DNA of 64,000 bases from Oscillospiraceae bacterium (GCA_015067435.1 SVMM01000002.1:1-64000), one strand, 5' to 3'. Numbered from the stretch's first letter, positions 8,700 through 18,889 are shown. Made by a program: numbers and translations. Notes: generated by a model not told the origin, from the sequence alone.

Positions 8700-11600
8700 A
8701 TGGCAGAAAAAAAAGCATTTTTTGAAATATTCAGCGACTTTACGCCGGATTTTGCCCTGCGACGGTATTTGAACGACGCCCACATCACCGATATGGTGCT
8801 GGAGGCGTCGGCGCGCACGCTGACGCTGGAGCTGGAAACCGCGCTTGAGCTGCCGGAGACGGCGCGGACGGCGGCGGAGATGCTGTTGGCCGAGCGCTAT
8901 GAGTTGCGCTCGGTCCACTTGCATGCACAGAGCGTTGCGCAGACGACGGGGGAGGGCAAAAGCGCGGAGAAAAAGCCGAAGCCGAAGCGCATCATGGGCG
9001 GCGAGATCAAGGGCCGCGTGACGCCGATCAGCGACCTGACGGCGACCATGGGAAAGGCGGTCATCGAGGGGAAGGTATTCAAGTTTGAGTGCCGCGAGAC
9101 GCGCCGCCCCGGAACATGGGTCGTGGTGATCGAGCTGACGGACTACACCGGCTCCATCGCCGTGCGCCGCAATATGACGGAACGTGAAATGAAGCCGCTG
9201 GAGGAGCAGATCACCGAGGGGATGTGGCTGCGCGTCGGCGGTACGATGGAACTGACCTACGACGGCAAGGACATCCAGCTCAACCCGCGCGACATCAGCT
9301 CGATAACGCACGAGAGCAGGAAGGATGAGGCTCCCGTCAAGCGCGTGGAGCTGCATTTGCACACGAAAATGTCCAACATGGACGCCCTGACCGACACGAA
9401 AAGCGTCGTCAAGCTCGCCGCGTCATGGGGGATGCCCGCCATCGCCATCACCGACCACGGCGTGGCGCAGGCGTTCCCGGATGCCCAGAAAGCAGCGGGG
9501 GATAAAATAAAAATACTTTACGGCTGCGAGGGCTACTACGTCAACAATCTGGATGACCGAATCGCCGTTCACGGCACGGCCGACGGCTCGTTCGACGACG
9601 AGATCGTCTGCTTTGACATCGAGACCACGGGCTTGAACGTTACGCGCGAGGCGATCACGGAGATCGGCGCGGTGCTGATGTGCGGCGGCGAGATCGTCGA
9701 CACATTCCAGACCTTTGTCGACCCCGAACGGCGTCTGACGCCGGAGATCGTCGGACTGACCGGCATCACGGACGAAATGCTGCGCGGCGCGCCGAAGCTT
9801 GGAGATGCGCTGTGCGCGTTTCTCGACTTTGCGGGCGGACGCATCCTTGCGGCGCACAACGCGGAGTTCGACATCGGTTTCATCCGCGCGGGCTGCGCGA
9901 AATGCGGCATCCCGTTCGAGCCGACGTATCTCGACTCGCTGATTTTCGCGCAAAATCTGCTGCCGAACCTCAAAAACCACAAGCTGGACGTGGTGGCGGA
10001 GGCGCTGAAGCTGCCGGTATTCAACCATCACCGCGCCAGCGACGACGCAGTGCCGGTGGCACAGATGCTTGCCAAATTCTTCCCGATGCTGCGCGAGCGC
10101 GGCGTCACGCGGATTCAGGAGATCAACGACGAGATGCGCAAGCTGCGCCCGAACGGCAGCAGGGTGAACCGCCATCTCAAGCACATCATCCTGATCGCGC
10201 GCAACAAGGTGGGCCTCAAGAATCTCTATCAGCTGATCTCCGCGTCGAATCTCCAACACTTCAGGCGCAAGCCCGTCATCCCGAAAAGCGAGCTGGTCGA
10301 GCACCGGGAGGGTCTCATCATCGGCTCGGCATGCGAGGCGGGCGAGCTGTTTCAGGCGGTCGTCGACCACAAGGACTGGGACGAGCTCAAGCGCATCGCG
10401 TCGTTCTACGACTATCTGGAGATCCAGCCGCTTTGCAACAACCGCTTCATGGTGCGCAAGGGCATGGTTCGCGGCGACGAAGACCTCAAGGAGTTCAACC
10501 GCACCATCGTCAGGCTCGGCGAGGAGCTGGGCAAGATGGTCGTCGCCACCGGCGACGTGCATTTTCAGGAGCCCGAAGACGAGGAGTACCGCCACATCAT
10601 CCTTGCCGCGCAGAAGTTCGAGGACGCGGACGAATCGCTGCCGCTCTACTTCCGCACGACGGACGAGATGCTGCGCGAATTCGACTATCTCGGCGAGGAA
10701 AAGGCATACGAGGTCGTCGTGACCAACACCCGTGCCATCGCGGACATGGTGGAGGTCATCGAGTTGCTGCCAAAGGGCAAGCTCTTCCCGCCGCGGCTGG
10801 AAAACTCGGAGGAAGACCTCAACCGCATGGTCTGGGAGAAGGCGCACGAGCTCTACGGCGAAGAGCTCCCGAAGCTGATCGAGGACCGCCTCAACGTCGA
10901 GCTCGGCGGCATCCTCGGCAAGTACGACGTTGTGTACATGAGCGCGCAGAAGCTCGTGCAGCGTTCGCTGGAGAACGGCTACCTCGTCGGCTCGCGCGGA
11001 AGCGTGGGTTCGTCGCTCGTTGCGTATATGGCGGGCATCACCGAGGTCAACTCGCTTCCGCCGCACTACCGCTGCCCCAAGTGCAAAAACGTTGAGTTCA
11101 TCACCGACGGCGGCTACGGCTGTGGCGCGGACATGCCTGATAAAATCTGCCCGAACTGCGGGGAAAAGTACATCAAGGACGGCTTCGACATCCCGTTTGA
11201 GACGTTTTTGGGCTACGGCGGCGGCAAGGTGCCGGACATCGACCTCAATTTCTCCGGTGAGTACCAGTCCCGCGCGCATCGCCACGCCATCGAGATGTTC
11301 GGCGAGACGCAGGTGTTTCGCGCGGGCACGATCGGAACGCTGGCGGACAAGACCGCCTACGGCATGGTTCTCAAGTATCTGGAGGAAAACGGCAGGGAAG
11401 TCACCGCCGCCGAAAAAGACCGCCTGACCGCGGGCTGCGTCGGCGTCAGGCGCACGACGGGACAGCACCCCGGCGGCCTCGTCGTCGTGCCGGATGACAT
11501 GGACGTGGAGGACTTCTGCCCCGTGCAGCACCCCGCGGACGACCCCGACAGCGACATCATCACGACGCATTTCGAGTATCACTGCATGGAGGACAACCTC

Positions 11601-12692
11601 TTAAAGCTCGATATGCTCGGGCACGATGACCCGACCATGATTCGGATGTTAGAGAACCTCACCGGAGTAAACGCGCGTAGAATTCCGCTCGACGATCCGG
11701 ACACGCTGAGCCTGTTCACGTCCTCCAAGGCGCTCGGCTTTGAGGACGACGAAGTCCTCGGCCCGACGGGCGCGGTCGCGATCCCGGAGTTCAACACGCG
11801 CTTTACGCGCCAGATGCTCGTCGACACGCAGCCGAAGGATTTCAACACGCTGCTGCGTTTGTCAGGTTTCTCGCACGGCACGGACGTGTGGCTCGGCAAT
11901 GCGAAAGACCTCATTTTGAGCGGCACGGCAAGCGTTCTGGAGACGGTCGGCTGCCGTGACGACATCATGCTCTACCTGATTTCCAAGGGCTTGGAGCCGA
12001 AGATGAGCTTCAAGATCATGGAGTCCGTCCGCAAGGGCAAGGTCAAAAAGGGCGGCTTCGAGGACGGCTGGGTCGAGGCGATGCACGACCACGACGTGCC
12101 GGAGTGGTACATCGAGTCGCTCGCGAAGATCGGGTATCTCTTCCCGAAGGCGCACGCGGTCGCGTATGTCATGATGGCGTTCCGTATCGCTTGGTTCAAG
12201 GTGCACGAGCCGCTGGCGTTCTACGCGACATACTTCTCCATCCGCGCCAAGGCGTTCGACGCCGCGGAGTGCTGCTTCCCGAACGCGGAGGAGGGCGCGG
12301 AGAAAACGAAGCGCCGCATCCGCGAGCTGGAGGACAAGATCGCGAAGAAGGACGCGACGGCGGTGGAGGAGGAGCTGATGCGGACGCTGGAGGTCTGCTA
12401 CGAGTTCTATCTGCGTGGATTCCACTTCGACAACATCGACGTATTCCATTCGGATGCGACGAAGTTCCTGATCGTTGAGGATGGGCTTCTTCCGCCGCTC
12501 ACGAGCGTTGCCGGCCTCGGCGAGGCGGCGGCGCAGGACACGGTCGAGAAACGCGCGGGCAAGGAGTTTGTCTCCATCGAGGAGTTTGCCATGACCTGCA
12601 ACAAGCTCTCCAAGACGCACATCCAGCAGCTTCGTGAGCTTGGTGCGTTTGCGGGGATGAGCGAGACAAGCCAGATCTCGCTGTTCGGATGA
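8700..12692 (+). CDS. polC: DNA polymerase III PolC-type, alpha subunit
   Basis: Main replicative polymerase of low-GC Gram-positives, with built-in 3'-5' proofreading. Domains in order: a short N-terminal domain (about 1-100), OB fold (100-205), PHP start VELHLHTKMS near 216, the inserted DEDD exonuclease (FDIETTG near 303, AHNAEFD near 385, HRASDDA near 445), the rest of PHP, then the C-family catalytic core (GSRGSVGSSL near 763, zinc CPKCK...CPNCG near 785-820, DIDLNFSGEYQ near 846) and a QISLF clamp-binding end. 1330 residues is about 100 shorter than the Bacillus enzyme, mostly at the N-terminus. comEC starts inside its stop. Confidence 0.97.
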   Translation: MAEKKAFFEIFSDFTPDFALRRYLNDAHITDMVLEASARTLTLELETALELPETARTAAEMLLAERYELRSVHLHAQSVAQTTGEGKSAEKKPKPKRIMGGEIKGRVTPISDLTATMGKAVIEGKVFKFECRETRRPGTWVVVIELTDYTGSIAVRRNMTEREMKPLEEQITEGMWLRVGGTMELTYDGKDIQLNPRDISSITHESRKDEAPVKRVELHLHTKMSNMDALTDTKSVVKLAASWGMPAIAITDHGVAQAFPDAQKAAGDKIKILYGCEGYYVNNLDDRIAVHGTADGSFDDEIVCFDIETTGLNVTREAITEIGAVLMCGGEIVDTFQTFVDPERRLTPEIVGLTGITDEMLRGAPKLGDALCAFLDFAGGRILAAHNAEFDIGFIRAGCAKCGIPFEPTYLDSLIFAQNLLPNLKNHKLDVVAEALKLPVFNHHRASDDAVPVAQMLAKFFPMLRERGVTRIQEINDEMRKLRPNGSRVNRHLKHIILIARNKVGLKNLYQLISASNLQHFRRKPVIPKSELVEHREGLIIGSACEAGELFQAVVDHKDWDELKRIASFYDYLEIQPLCNNRFMVRKGMVRGDEDLKEFNRTIVRLGEELGKMVVATGDVHFQEPEDEEYRHIILAAQKFEDADESLPLYFRTTDEMLREFDYLGEEKAYEVVVTNTRAIADMVEVIELLPKGKLFPPRLENSEEDLNRMVWEKAHELYGEELPKLIEDRLNVELGGILGKYDVVYMSAQKLVQRSLENGYLVGSRGSVGSSLVAYMAGITEVNSLPPHYRCPKCKNVEFITDGGYGCGADMPDKICPNCGEKYIKDGFDIPFETFLGYGGGKVPDIDLNFSGEYQSRAHRHAIEMFGETQVFRAGTIGTLADKTAYGMVLKYLEENGREVTAAEKDRLTAGCVGVRRTTGQHPGGLVVVPDDMDVEDFCPVQHPADDPDSDIITTHFEYHCMEDNLLKLDMLGHDDPTMIRMLENLTGVNARRIPLDDPDTLSLFTSSKALGFEDDEVLGPTGAVAIPEFNTRFTRQMLVDTQPKDFNTLLRLSGFSHGTDVWLGNAKDLILSGTASVLETVGCRDDIMLYLISKGLEPKMSFKIMESVRKGKVKKGGFEDGWVEAMHDHDVPEWYIESLAKIGYLFPKAHAVAYVMMAFRIAWFKVHEPLAFYATYFSIRAKAFDAAECCFPNAEEGAEKTKRRIRELEDKIAKKDATAVEEELMRTLEVCYEFYLRGFHFDNIDVFHSDATKFLIVEDGLLPPLTSVAGLGEAAAQDTVEKRAGKEFVSIEEFAMTCNKLSKTHIQQLRELGAFAGMSETSQISLFG

Positions 12693-14932
12693 GAGTCCTT
12701 GCGGCGTTCTGCATCTCCTTTGCCGCGGGCGTCTTTGCCGCGCAGTATCTGCTGCCGCTGCGGCTTTTGCCGTATGCCGCGCTGGGCTGCGCGGTGCTCG
12801 GCGCGCTGTGGGCGCTTGCGCTGCGGGAAACGTGGCGGAAGCGCGCCGCGCTCATTGGGGCGGGACTCTGCCTCGCATGCCTCTGGTGCCTGTGCTATGC
12901 GAGGCTTGTCTACGCGCCGTTCGAGGCGCTGTTCGGCTCGACCGAAACGCTGACGCTGGAGCTCACCGATTACCCGGTCGAGACGGAGTACGGCTGCCGC
13001 GCCGAGGTGCGGATCGTCGGCCGCTCTCTGCATGGCAAGGCAATATATTATGGCGACACGGAGCTGATGGGCTCGCCGCCGGGCACGCGCGTGACGGGCC
13101 GCGCCGAGGTGCGCTCCGCCGCGGTGATCCGCGGCAAGCCTGTGTCCACATTCACCGCGCGCGGCTGTTACGCTCTTCTCTACGCGAGAGGAGAGATTGC
13201 GGTAACGGACGGTGCGGCCGGTTCGCCGCGTTACGTGCCGCAGCGGCTCGCACAAAGGCTGCTGGGCGTGATCGCCGGCTGCTTTCCGGAGCAGACACGC
13301 CCGTTTATGAACGCGATCCTGCTCGGTGACCGCTACGAGCTCTCGGAGGAGGACGGCACGTACCTCAGCGAGGCGGGGCTCTATCACGTGACGGCGGTTT
13401 CGGGCCTGCACTGCGCGTTTCTTGTCTCTCTGCTCGGCATTTTGATCGGGCGGAGGAAGCGGCTGCTCTCCGCAATCGCCATTCCGGTGCTGCTGGTCTA
13501 CGCGCTTGCCGTGGGGCTGACGCCTTCGGTCGTGCGCGCCTGCATCATGCTGATCCTGACGCTGCTCGCGCCGCTGTTCGGGCGGGAGAGCGATCCGCCG
13601 ACCTCGCTTTCCTTCGCGCTGTTTCTGATTTTGGCGGTCAATCCCTTCGCGGCGAAGAGCATCTCGCTCCAGCTCTCGTTTGCCGCGATGACGGGACTGA
13701 TCCTGCTGACACCGCGCTTCTACGAACGGTGGAGCGGCAAGGGACGCTCCCGTATTGCGCGCTTTATCCGCGGCTCGCTCTGCGCGACGGCGGGCGCGCT
13801 GGTGTTTACGATCCCGCTCAGCGCGGTTTATTTCAACACGCTGGTACTGCTCGCGCCGATCAGCAATCTGCTGTGCCTCTGGGCGGCGACGCTGGTGTTT
13901 GCAACGGGGCTGGTGACTGTGCTTGCCGGGCTTGTGTTTCTGCCGGCGGCGCAGGTTCTCGCCTGTGTGCCGCATTACGGCGCGCTCTATATCCTGACCA
14001 CGGCGCAGCTGCTTACGCAGATACCGTATCACGCGGTCTATTTCACCAACAGTTATCTCAAGCTCTGGCTTGCCTATGTCTACGCCATGTTCGGCGCCTG
14101 CGCCGCTTTGCGTCAGGGAAAGCTGCGCTACGCCGCGGCGTCTGTGCTCGCGGTTTTCGCGCTGGTGTTGACAATTTGGCTGAACATCGCGCCGATGCGC
14201 GGCGGGGCGCTCCACGTCGTCGCTCTGGACGTCGGGCAGGGGCAGTGCGTTGTGCTCAGCTCAGGCGGCGCGACGGCGCTGGTGGACTGCGGCAGCCAGT
14301 CCTACGGCAACGCGGGGGACACGGCGGCGGACTATTTGCAGAGCATCGGCGTGAGGGCGGTCGACTACGTTGTCCTCTCGCATTACCACAGCGACCATTG
14401 CAACGGCCTGCCGGTGCTGCTCTCGCGCGTCCGCGTCAAGCAGCTGATTTTGCCCGACATCGAGGAGACGGACGAGCTGCGCGGCAAGATTCTGGCGCTG
14501 GCGGAGCGGTACGGCGTCCCCGTGAGCTTCGCGCGCAGCGCGGCGCAGTATCCGCTGGGCGAGGCGACGCTGACGGTCTACCCGCCGGTCGCCATGGGCG
14601 ATATGAACGAGGAGTGCCTGACCGCGCTGTGCACGGCGGGCAGCTTTGATGCGCTGTTCACCGGAGACATGGACGCGGACGCCGAGTACGCGCTCATCGC
14701 GACATATGCGCTGCCGGACATCGAGGTGCTGATGGCGGGGCATCACGGCTCGCGCTATTCCACGGGCGGAGATCTGCTCGCCGAGCTGAAACCGGAGACC
14801 GCGCTCATCAGCTGCGGCGCGGAGAACAGCTACGGACACCCGCATCCGGAGGCGCTGCGCAGGCTCTGGCAGGCGGGCGCGGAGGTCTACCGGACGGACT
14901 GGCAGGGCAATATCCATATCACGGTTCATTGA
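12689..14932 (+). CDS. comEC: ComEC/Rec2 family DNA-uptake channel
   Basis: Polytopic inner-membrane protein that would carry single-stranded DNA into the cytosol in natural transformation. Layout: two N-terminal membrane helices and a DUF4131-like part, the central Competence domain (HVTAVSGLHCAFL near 231) with about eight further helices, then a C-terminal metallo-beta-lactamase-like domain with LDVGQGQC near 512 and the metal motif HYHSDH near 567. 747 residues, full length. The start overlaps the polC stop by four bases (ATGA). No other competence gene is in the window, so active transformation is not shown. Confidence 0.93.
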   Translation: MRVLAAFCISFAAGVFAAQYLLPLRLLPYAALGCAVLGALWALALRETWRKRAALIGAGLCLACLWCLCYARLVYAPFEALFGSTETLTLELTDYPVETEYGCRAEVRIVGRSLHGKAIYYGDTELMGSPPGTRVTGRAEVRSAAVIRGKPVSTFTARGCYALLYARGEIAVTDGAAGSPRYVPQRLAQRLLGVIAGCFPEQTRPFMNAILLGDRYELSEEDGTYLSEAGLYHVTAVSGLHCAFLVSLLGILIGRRKRLLSAIAIPVLLVYALAVGLTPSVVRACIMLILTLLAPLFGRESDPPTSLSFALFLILAVNPFAAKSISLQLSFAAMTGLILLTPRFYERWSGKGRSRIARFIRGSLCATAGALVFTIPLSAVYFNTLVLLAPISNLLCLWAATLVFATGLVTVLAGLVFLPAAQVLACVPHYGALYILTTAQLLTQIPYHAVYFTNSYLKLWLAYVYAMFGACAALRQGKLRYAAASVLAVFALVLTIWLNIAPMRGGALHVVALDVGQGQCVVLSSGGATALVDCGSQSYGNAGDTAADYLQSIGVRAVDYVVLSHYHSDHCNGLPVLLSRVRVKQLILPDIEETDELRGKILALAERYGVPVSFARSAAQYPLGEATLTVYPPVAMGDMNEECLTALCTAGSFDALFTGDMDADAEYALIATYALPDIEVLMAGHHGSRYSTGGDLLAELKPETALISCGAENSYGHPHPEALRRLWQAGAEVYRTDWQGNIHITVH

Positions 14933-14946
14933 AGGAGTGATTGGAC

Positions 14947-15987
14947 ATGGCAAAAAGCACGCCCGACAAGGGTTATCAAAAACTGAAAAGCGACCTCTCC
15001 GCCGGCGAGATCGGACAGGCATACCTGCTCTACGGCGAGGAGAGCTATCTGCGGGAATACTATCTCGGTGAGATGAAAAAAGCACTGGTGCCCGCGGGCT
15101 TTGAGGAGTTCAACTACCATCGGCTGGACGGACGCGAGATCTCCATGGCGGAGCTGTCCGAGGCAGTGGAGGCGATGCCGATGATGGCGGAGCGCACCAT
15201 GGTCGTGGTGACGGACTGCGACCTCTTCAAGTTGGGCGAGGACGCGCGCACGATGCTGATCGGCATCCTCAACGACATTCCGGAGTACTGCTGCCTCATA
15301 TTTGTCTACGATCTGCTGGAATACAAGCCGAACAAGACGCAAAAAAAGCTCTGCGCCGCGCTGGACGCGCACGTGCTGGCGGTGGAATTTCGCATTCAGG
15401 ACAAAAGCGACCTCATCAACTGGCTGCGGCGCCGGTTCCGCGCACTGAACAAGGATATCGACGCACAGACGGCGGAGCATCTGATCTTTACCTGCGGCAG
15501 CCTGATGACCGGACTGATCCCGGAGATTGAGAAGATCGGCGCCTACGCGAAGGGAAAAGCGGTCACTGTCGCGGACGTCGACGCCGTCGCGGACCCCGTG
15601 CTCGACGCCGTGGTGTTCAACATGACCAACGCCATCACCCGCGGCGACTACAACGGCGCGAGCGAAATACTCGGCCAGCTGCTCAAAAAGCAGGAGGAGC
15701 CGATCATGATCCTCTCCGTCATCGGCAAGGAACTGCGCAGGCTCTACACAGCGCGCATCGCGCTGGACGAGGGGCGCGACAAGCTGTGGCTGATGGAGCA
15801 GTGGGGGATGCGCTCGGACTATCCGGCGCGGCTGCTGCTCGACGCCGCGCGCCGCACGACGCGCGAGTGGTGCGCGAACGCGAACAAGCTGTGCCAAAAG
15901 CTGGACCGGCGGCTGAAAAGCGAGAGGGGCGTCGACGACGAGGGCGAGCTCAAGCTGCTGCTGATGGAGCTGGCGCAGCGCGTGTAA
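14947..15987 (+). CDS. holA: DNA polymerase III delta subunit
   Basis: Clamp-loader subunit that opens the beta clamp. The protein has 346 residues with the AAA-like N-terminal part (QAYLLYGEESYLREYY near 23-38) but no Walker motifs, as usual for delta, and a helical C-terminal collar. The ATG at 14947 lies eight bases from an AAGGAG; a TTG six bases earlier is too close to it. It follows comEC by 14 bases, a common clostridial arrangement in which rpsT usually comes next, but no S20 gene is seen here. Confidence 0.9.
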   Translation: MAKSTPDKGYQKLKSDLSAGEIGQAYLLYGEESYLREYYLGEMKKALVPAGFEEFNYHRLDGREISMAELSEAVEAMPMMAERTMVVVTDCDLFKLGEDARTMLIGILNDIPEYCCLIFVYDLLEYKPNKTQKKLCAALDAHVLAVEFRIQDKSDLINWLRRRFRALNKDIDAQTAEHLIFTCGSLMTGLIPEIEKIGAYAKGKAVTVADVDAVADPVLDAVVFNMTNAITRGDYNGASEILGQLLKKQEEPIMILSVIGKELRRLYTARIALDEGRDKLWLMEQWGMRSDYPARLLLDAARRTTREWCANANKLCQKLDRRLKSERGVDDEGELKLLLMELAQRV

Positions 15988-15994
15988 GAGTGCG

Positions 15995-16603
15995 ATGAGA
16001 GAGAAACCGAAAATCGAAGAGGTCATCGTCGTCGAGGGGCGCTATGACAAAAATACGCTCTCGCAGGTCGTCGACGCGACGATCATTGACGTCGGCGGCT
16101 TCGGCGTGTTCAACGACCGGCAGAAGCTCGCGCTGCTGCGGCGACTGGCGGAGACGCGCGGCGTCGTGATCTTCACGGACCCTGACGGCGCGGGATTTGT
16201 CATCCGCAACCATCTCAAAGGCGCGCTTCCGAAGGACAAGGTCCGTCACGCCTATGTGCCGGACGTCTACGGCAAGGAAAAGCGCAAACGCAAGGGCGGC
16301 CGCGAGGGCAAGCTCGGCGTCGAGGGGATGGAGCCGGAAGTCCTGCTCGAAGCGCTGCGTCGCTCCGGCGCGACGTTTGCGGGAGAAAATGCGGCGGAAC
16401 GCGTTCAGCACATCACAAAAGCGGATCTGCTGGACGCCGGACTGATCGGAGACGGCAGCACGGCAAGAAGAGCAGCACTTGTAAAGGAACTTGACTTGCC
16501 GGAGCATCTGCGCCCAAACGCGCTGCTGGACGTGCTGAATTTGCTGTTTTCACGGCAGAGCTTTTTGGAAACATATTGCCAAAAGGCAGAAAAAGAGATA
16601 TAA
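15995..16603 (+). CDS. TOPRIM protein, RNase M5-like (DUF4093 type)
   Basis: Small TOPRIM protein related to RNase M5 (RnmV), the 5S rRNA maturase. The catalytic glutamate sits in VVEGRYDKNTL near residue 13, and the DxD-like metal motif is FTDPDGAGFVIR near 60-71. The C-terminal part after residue about 115 matches the clostridial RnmV-like type as I remember it rather than the Bacillus form. 202 residues. It starts seven bases after holA. The family is confident; the exact RNA target is an inference. Confidence 0.78.
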   Translation: MREKPKIEEVIVVEGRYDKNTLSQVVDATIIDVGGFGVFNDRQKLALLRRLAETRGVVIFTDPDGAGFVIRNHLKGALPKDKVRHAYVPDVYGKEKRKRKGGREGKLGVEGMEPEVLLEALRRSGATFAGENAAERVQHITKADLLDAGLIGDGSTARRAALVKELDLPEHLRPNALLDVLNLLFSRQSFLETYCQKAEKEI

Positions 16604-16640
16604 TACTGCATTATTTTGATGGAGAGGCGAGGGCAACACT

Positions 16641-18380
16641 ATGGCTGACGAAGTCAAAACCATTACCGACGAGAGTGCGGAGAGCGAGAGCAAAAACTTT
16701 ATCCACGCGTTTGTGGAGGAGGACATCGCCCCCGGCGGACAGTTTGCGGGGATGCAGGTGCACACGCGCTTTCCGCCCGAACCGAACGGCTATTTGCACA
16801 TCGGGCACTGCAAGGCGCTGATTATCGACTTCGGCACGGCGGAAAAGTTCGGCGGCCTGTGCAACCTGCGCATGGACGACACGAACCCCGCGAAGGAGGA
16901 CACCGAGTTCGTCGACGCCATCAAGGAGGACATCCACTGGCTCGGTTTCGACTGGGGCGACCGCTTCTTCTACGGCAGCGACTACTTTGAAAAGACCTAC
17001 GAGTACGCCATCGAGCTCATCAAGAAGGGGCTCGCTTACGTCTGCGACCTGTCGCCGGAGGAGTTCAAGGCGAACCGCGGCGACATCGGCAAGCCCGCCG
17101 TTTCGCCCTACCGCGACCGCGACATCGAGGAGAACCTCGACCTCTTCGAGCGCATGAAGAACGGCGAGTTCCCGGAGGGCAGCCGCACGCTGCGCGCGAA
17201 GATCGACCTCGCGTCCGGCAACTTCAACATGCGCGACCCGGTCATGTACCGCATCCGCTACATCGACCACCACCGACAGGGCACGAAGTGGTGCATCTTC
17301 CCGATGTATGACTTCGCCCACCCGATCCAGGATGCGCTGGAGGGCATCACGCATTCGCTGTGCTCGCTGGAATACGAGGAGCACCGCCCGCTTTACGACT
17401 GGGTGGTGACGAATGTCTCCATCCCGTACCACAAGCCCCGCCAGATCGAGTTTGCACGCCTCGGCATCAATTATACGGTCATGTCGAAGCGCAAGCTGCG
17501 CCAGCTGGTCGAGCAGCACTATGTCTCCGGCTGGGACGATCCGCGGATGCCGACTCTCTGCGGTCTGCGCCGCCGCGGCTTCACGCCCGCGGCTATCCGC
17601 AGCTTCTGCGAGCGCATCGGCGTCGCCAAAGCGCCGTCCACCATTGAATACAGCTTTCTGGAGCATTGCCTGCGCGAGGATCTCAACGAGCATGCCGAGC
17701 GCACGATGGCGGTGCTGCATCCGGTCAAGCTGGTCGTTACCAACTATCCCGAGGGCCAGAGCGAAAGCTTCGAGATCGAGAACAACCCCACCGATCCCGC
17801 CGCCGGCACGCACACGATCACGTTCAGCCGCGAGCTGTGGATCGAAGCGGACGACTTTATGGAGACGCCGGTGCCCAAGTACAAGCGCCTGACGCCGAAC
17901 GGCCCGGAGTGCCGCCTCAAGGGCGCGTACCTCGTGCAGTGCACCGACTGCAAGAAGGATGAAAACGGAAATGTCGTCGAGGTCTACGCGACCTACGATC
18001 CCGATTCCCGCGGCGGCGATCCCGCCGACGGGCGCAAGGTCAAGGGCGCGACGCTGCACTGGGTCGACGCGGCTGCCGCGGTCGACGCGGAGGTGCGCCT
18101 CTACGACTATCTGTTCAACGATCCCGCGCCGGACGGCCCGGACAAGAACTTCCTGGAGTGCCTGAACCCCGACTCACTGGAGGTCCTGCAGGGCTGCAAG
18201 ATCGAACCGGAGCTTGCGAAGATCGCCGCGGAGTACGACAAGAGCGAGAAGGCGGGCAAAACCGCGCCGACGTTCCAGTTCATGCGCCTCGGTTACTTCT
18301 GCCTCGACAACAAGGATTCCACGGCGGATCATATCGTGTTTAATCGCAGCGTTTCCCTCAAGGACAGCTTCAAGAAGTGA
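16641..18380 (+). CDS. glnS: Glutaminyl-tRNA synthetase
   Basis: Charges tRNA-Gln directly with glutamine. Class I motifs are plain: HIGH at residues 53-56 within FPPEPNGYLHIGH, and VMSKRKL (KMSKS) near 280-286; the EEHRPLYDWVV segment supports GlnRS over GluRS. 579 residues including the C-terminal beta-barrel anticodon domain. Many Firmicutes lack this enzyme and use GatCAB instead, so its presence is informative for taxonomy. It stands behind a GAGGCGAGGGC ribosome site, 37 bases after the TOPRIM gene. Confidence 0.96.
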   Translation: MADEVKTITDESAESESKNFIHAFVEEDIAPGGQFAGMQVHTRFPPEPNGYLHIGHCKALIIDFGTAEKFGGLCNLRMDDTNPAKEDTEFVDAIKEDIHWLGFDWGDRFFYGSDYFEKTYEYAIELIKKGLAYVCDLSPEEFKANRGDIGKPAVSPYRDRDIEENLDLFERMKNGEFPEGSRTLRAKIDLASGNFNMRDPVMYRIRYIDHHRQGTKWCIFPMYDFAHPIQDALEGITHSLCSLEYEEHRPLYDWVVTNVSIPYHKPRQIEFARLGINYTVMSKRKLRQLVEQHYVSGWDDPRMPTLCGLRRRGFTPAAIRSFCERIGVAKAPSTIEYSFLEHCLREDLNEHAERTMAVLHPVKLVVTNYPEGQSESFEIENNPTDPAAGTHTITFSRELWIEADDFMETPVPKYKRLTPNGPECRLKGAYLVQCTDCKKDENGNVVEVYATYDPDSRGGDPADGRKVKGATLHWVDAAAAVDAEVRLYDYLFNDPAPDGPDKNFLECLNPDSLEVLQGCKIEPELAKIAAEYDKSEKAGKTAPTFQFMRLGYFCLDNKDSTADHIVFNRSVSLKDSFKK

Positions 18381-18463
18381 GTTCCCTTTAAGTCCGACAT
18401 TCATATGGGTATTTGCGGCTTAGCTGCGCAAACTATGCATGATACCGACGGAAAGGAGAAACC

Positions 18464-18793
18464 ATGGATTTGAAATCGATCAAGAACAAGGTGCAGGAGA
18501 CGCTGGACAAGACCGATCTGGACGAGAAGGTCGGCGCCGCGGCGAAGAAGATGAAGGGCAAGGTTCAGGACGTCATGGAAAAGACGGATCTGGACGAGAA
18601 AATCAAGGCGGGCACGACGAAGCTGCGCGAAAAGGCTGCGGACGTCGACACCGACGCGCTCAAGGCGCAGGCGAAGGAAAACGCCGGCAAGCTGAAGGCC
18701 AAGGTGCAGGAGGCGCTGGACAAAACCGACATCGACGAAAAGGTCAAGGCCGGAGCCGAAAAGCTCAAGAGCAAGATCGAAGACAAGATGTAA
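18464..18793 (+). CDS. Lys/Asp/Glu-rich helical repeat protein
   Basis: A 109-residue charged protein without a signal peptide or membrane segment. It consists of four tandem units of 23-24 residues starting at residues 9, 33, 57 and 80. Units 1, 2 and 4 share KVQ-x3-(D/E)KTD-x-DEK; unit 3 is degenerate. The pattern predicts amphipathic helices like those of LEA or CsbD-like stress proteins, but I recognise no named family. An AAGGAGAAACC site precedes ATG and a strong terminator follows, so it is likely a single-gene unit. Stress protection is a guess from composition only. Confidence 0.75.
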   Translation: MDLKSIKNKVQETLDKTDLDEKVGAAAKKMKGKVQDVMEKTDLDEKIKAGTTKLREKAADVDTDALKAQAKENAGKLKAKVQEALDKTDIDEKVKAGAEKLKSKIEDKM

Positions 18794-18802
18794 GCGACAA
18801 AT

Positions 18803-18853
18803 ACGCCGACGGCGCACGATGCGAAATGCTCGAGCGCCGTCGGTGTTTTTTTT
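18803..18853 (+). terminator. Rho-independent terminator
   Basis: A 13-base-pair stem (18803-18815 with 18834-18846, one G-U pair) is followed by a run of T to 18853. It ends the repeat-protein transcript. Confidence 0.9.
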
Positions 18854-18889
18854 ATGAATCAGCGGCGCAAAGATTTTTCAAAATACCTC

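Noticed and set aside
9423-11582. A 719-codon antisense frame within polC
   Set aside because: No family features; mirror of polC codon use. Similar mirror frames across comEC (12407-14215), glnS (16611-18059), rpsB-tsf (32040-33905), hprK-murB (36806-38776) and dnaE (42600-43946) were dropped for the same reason.
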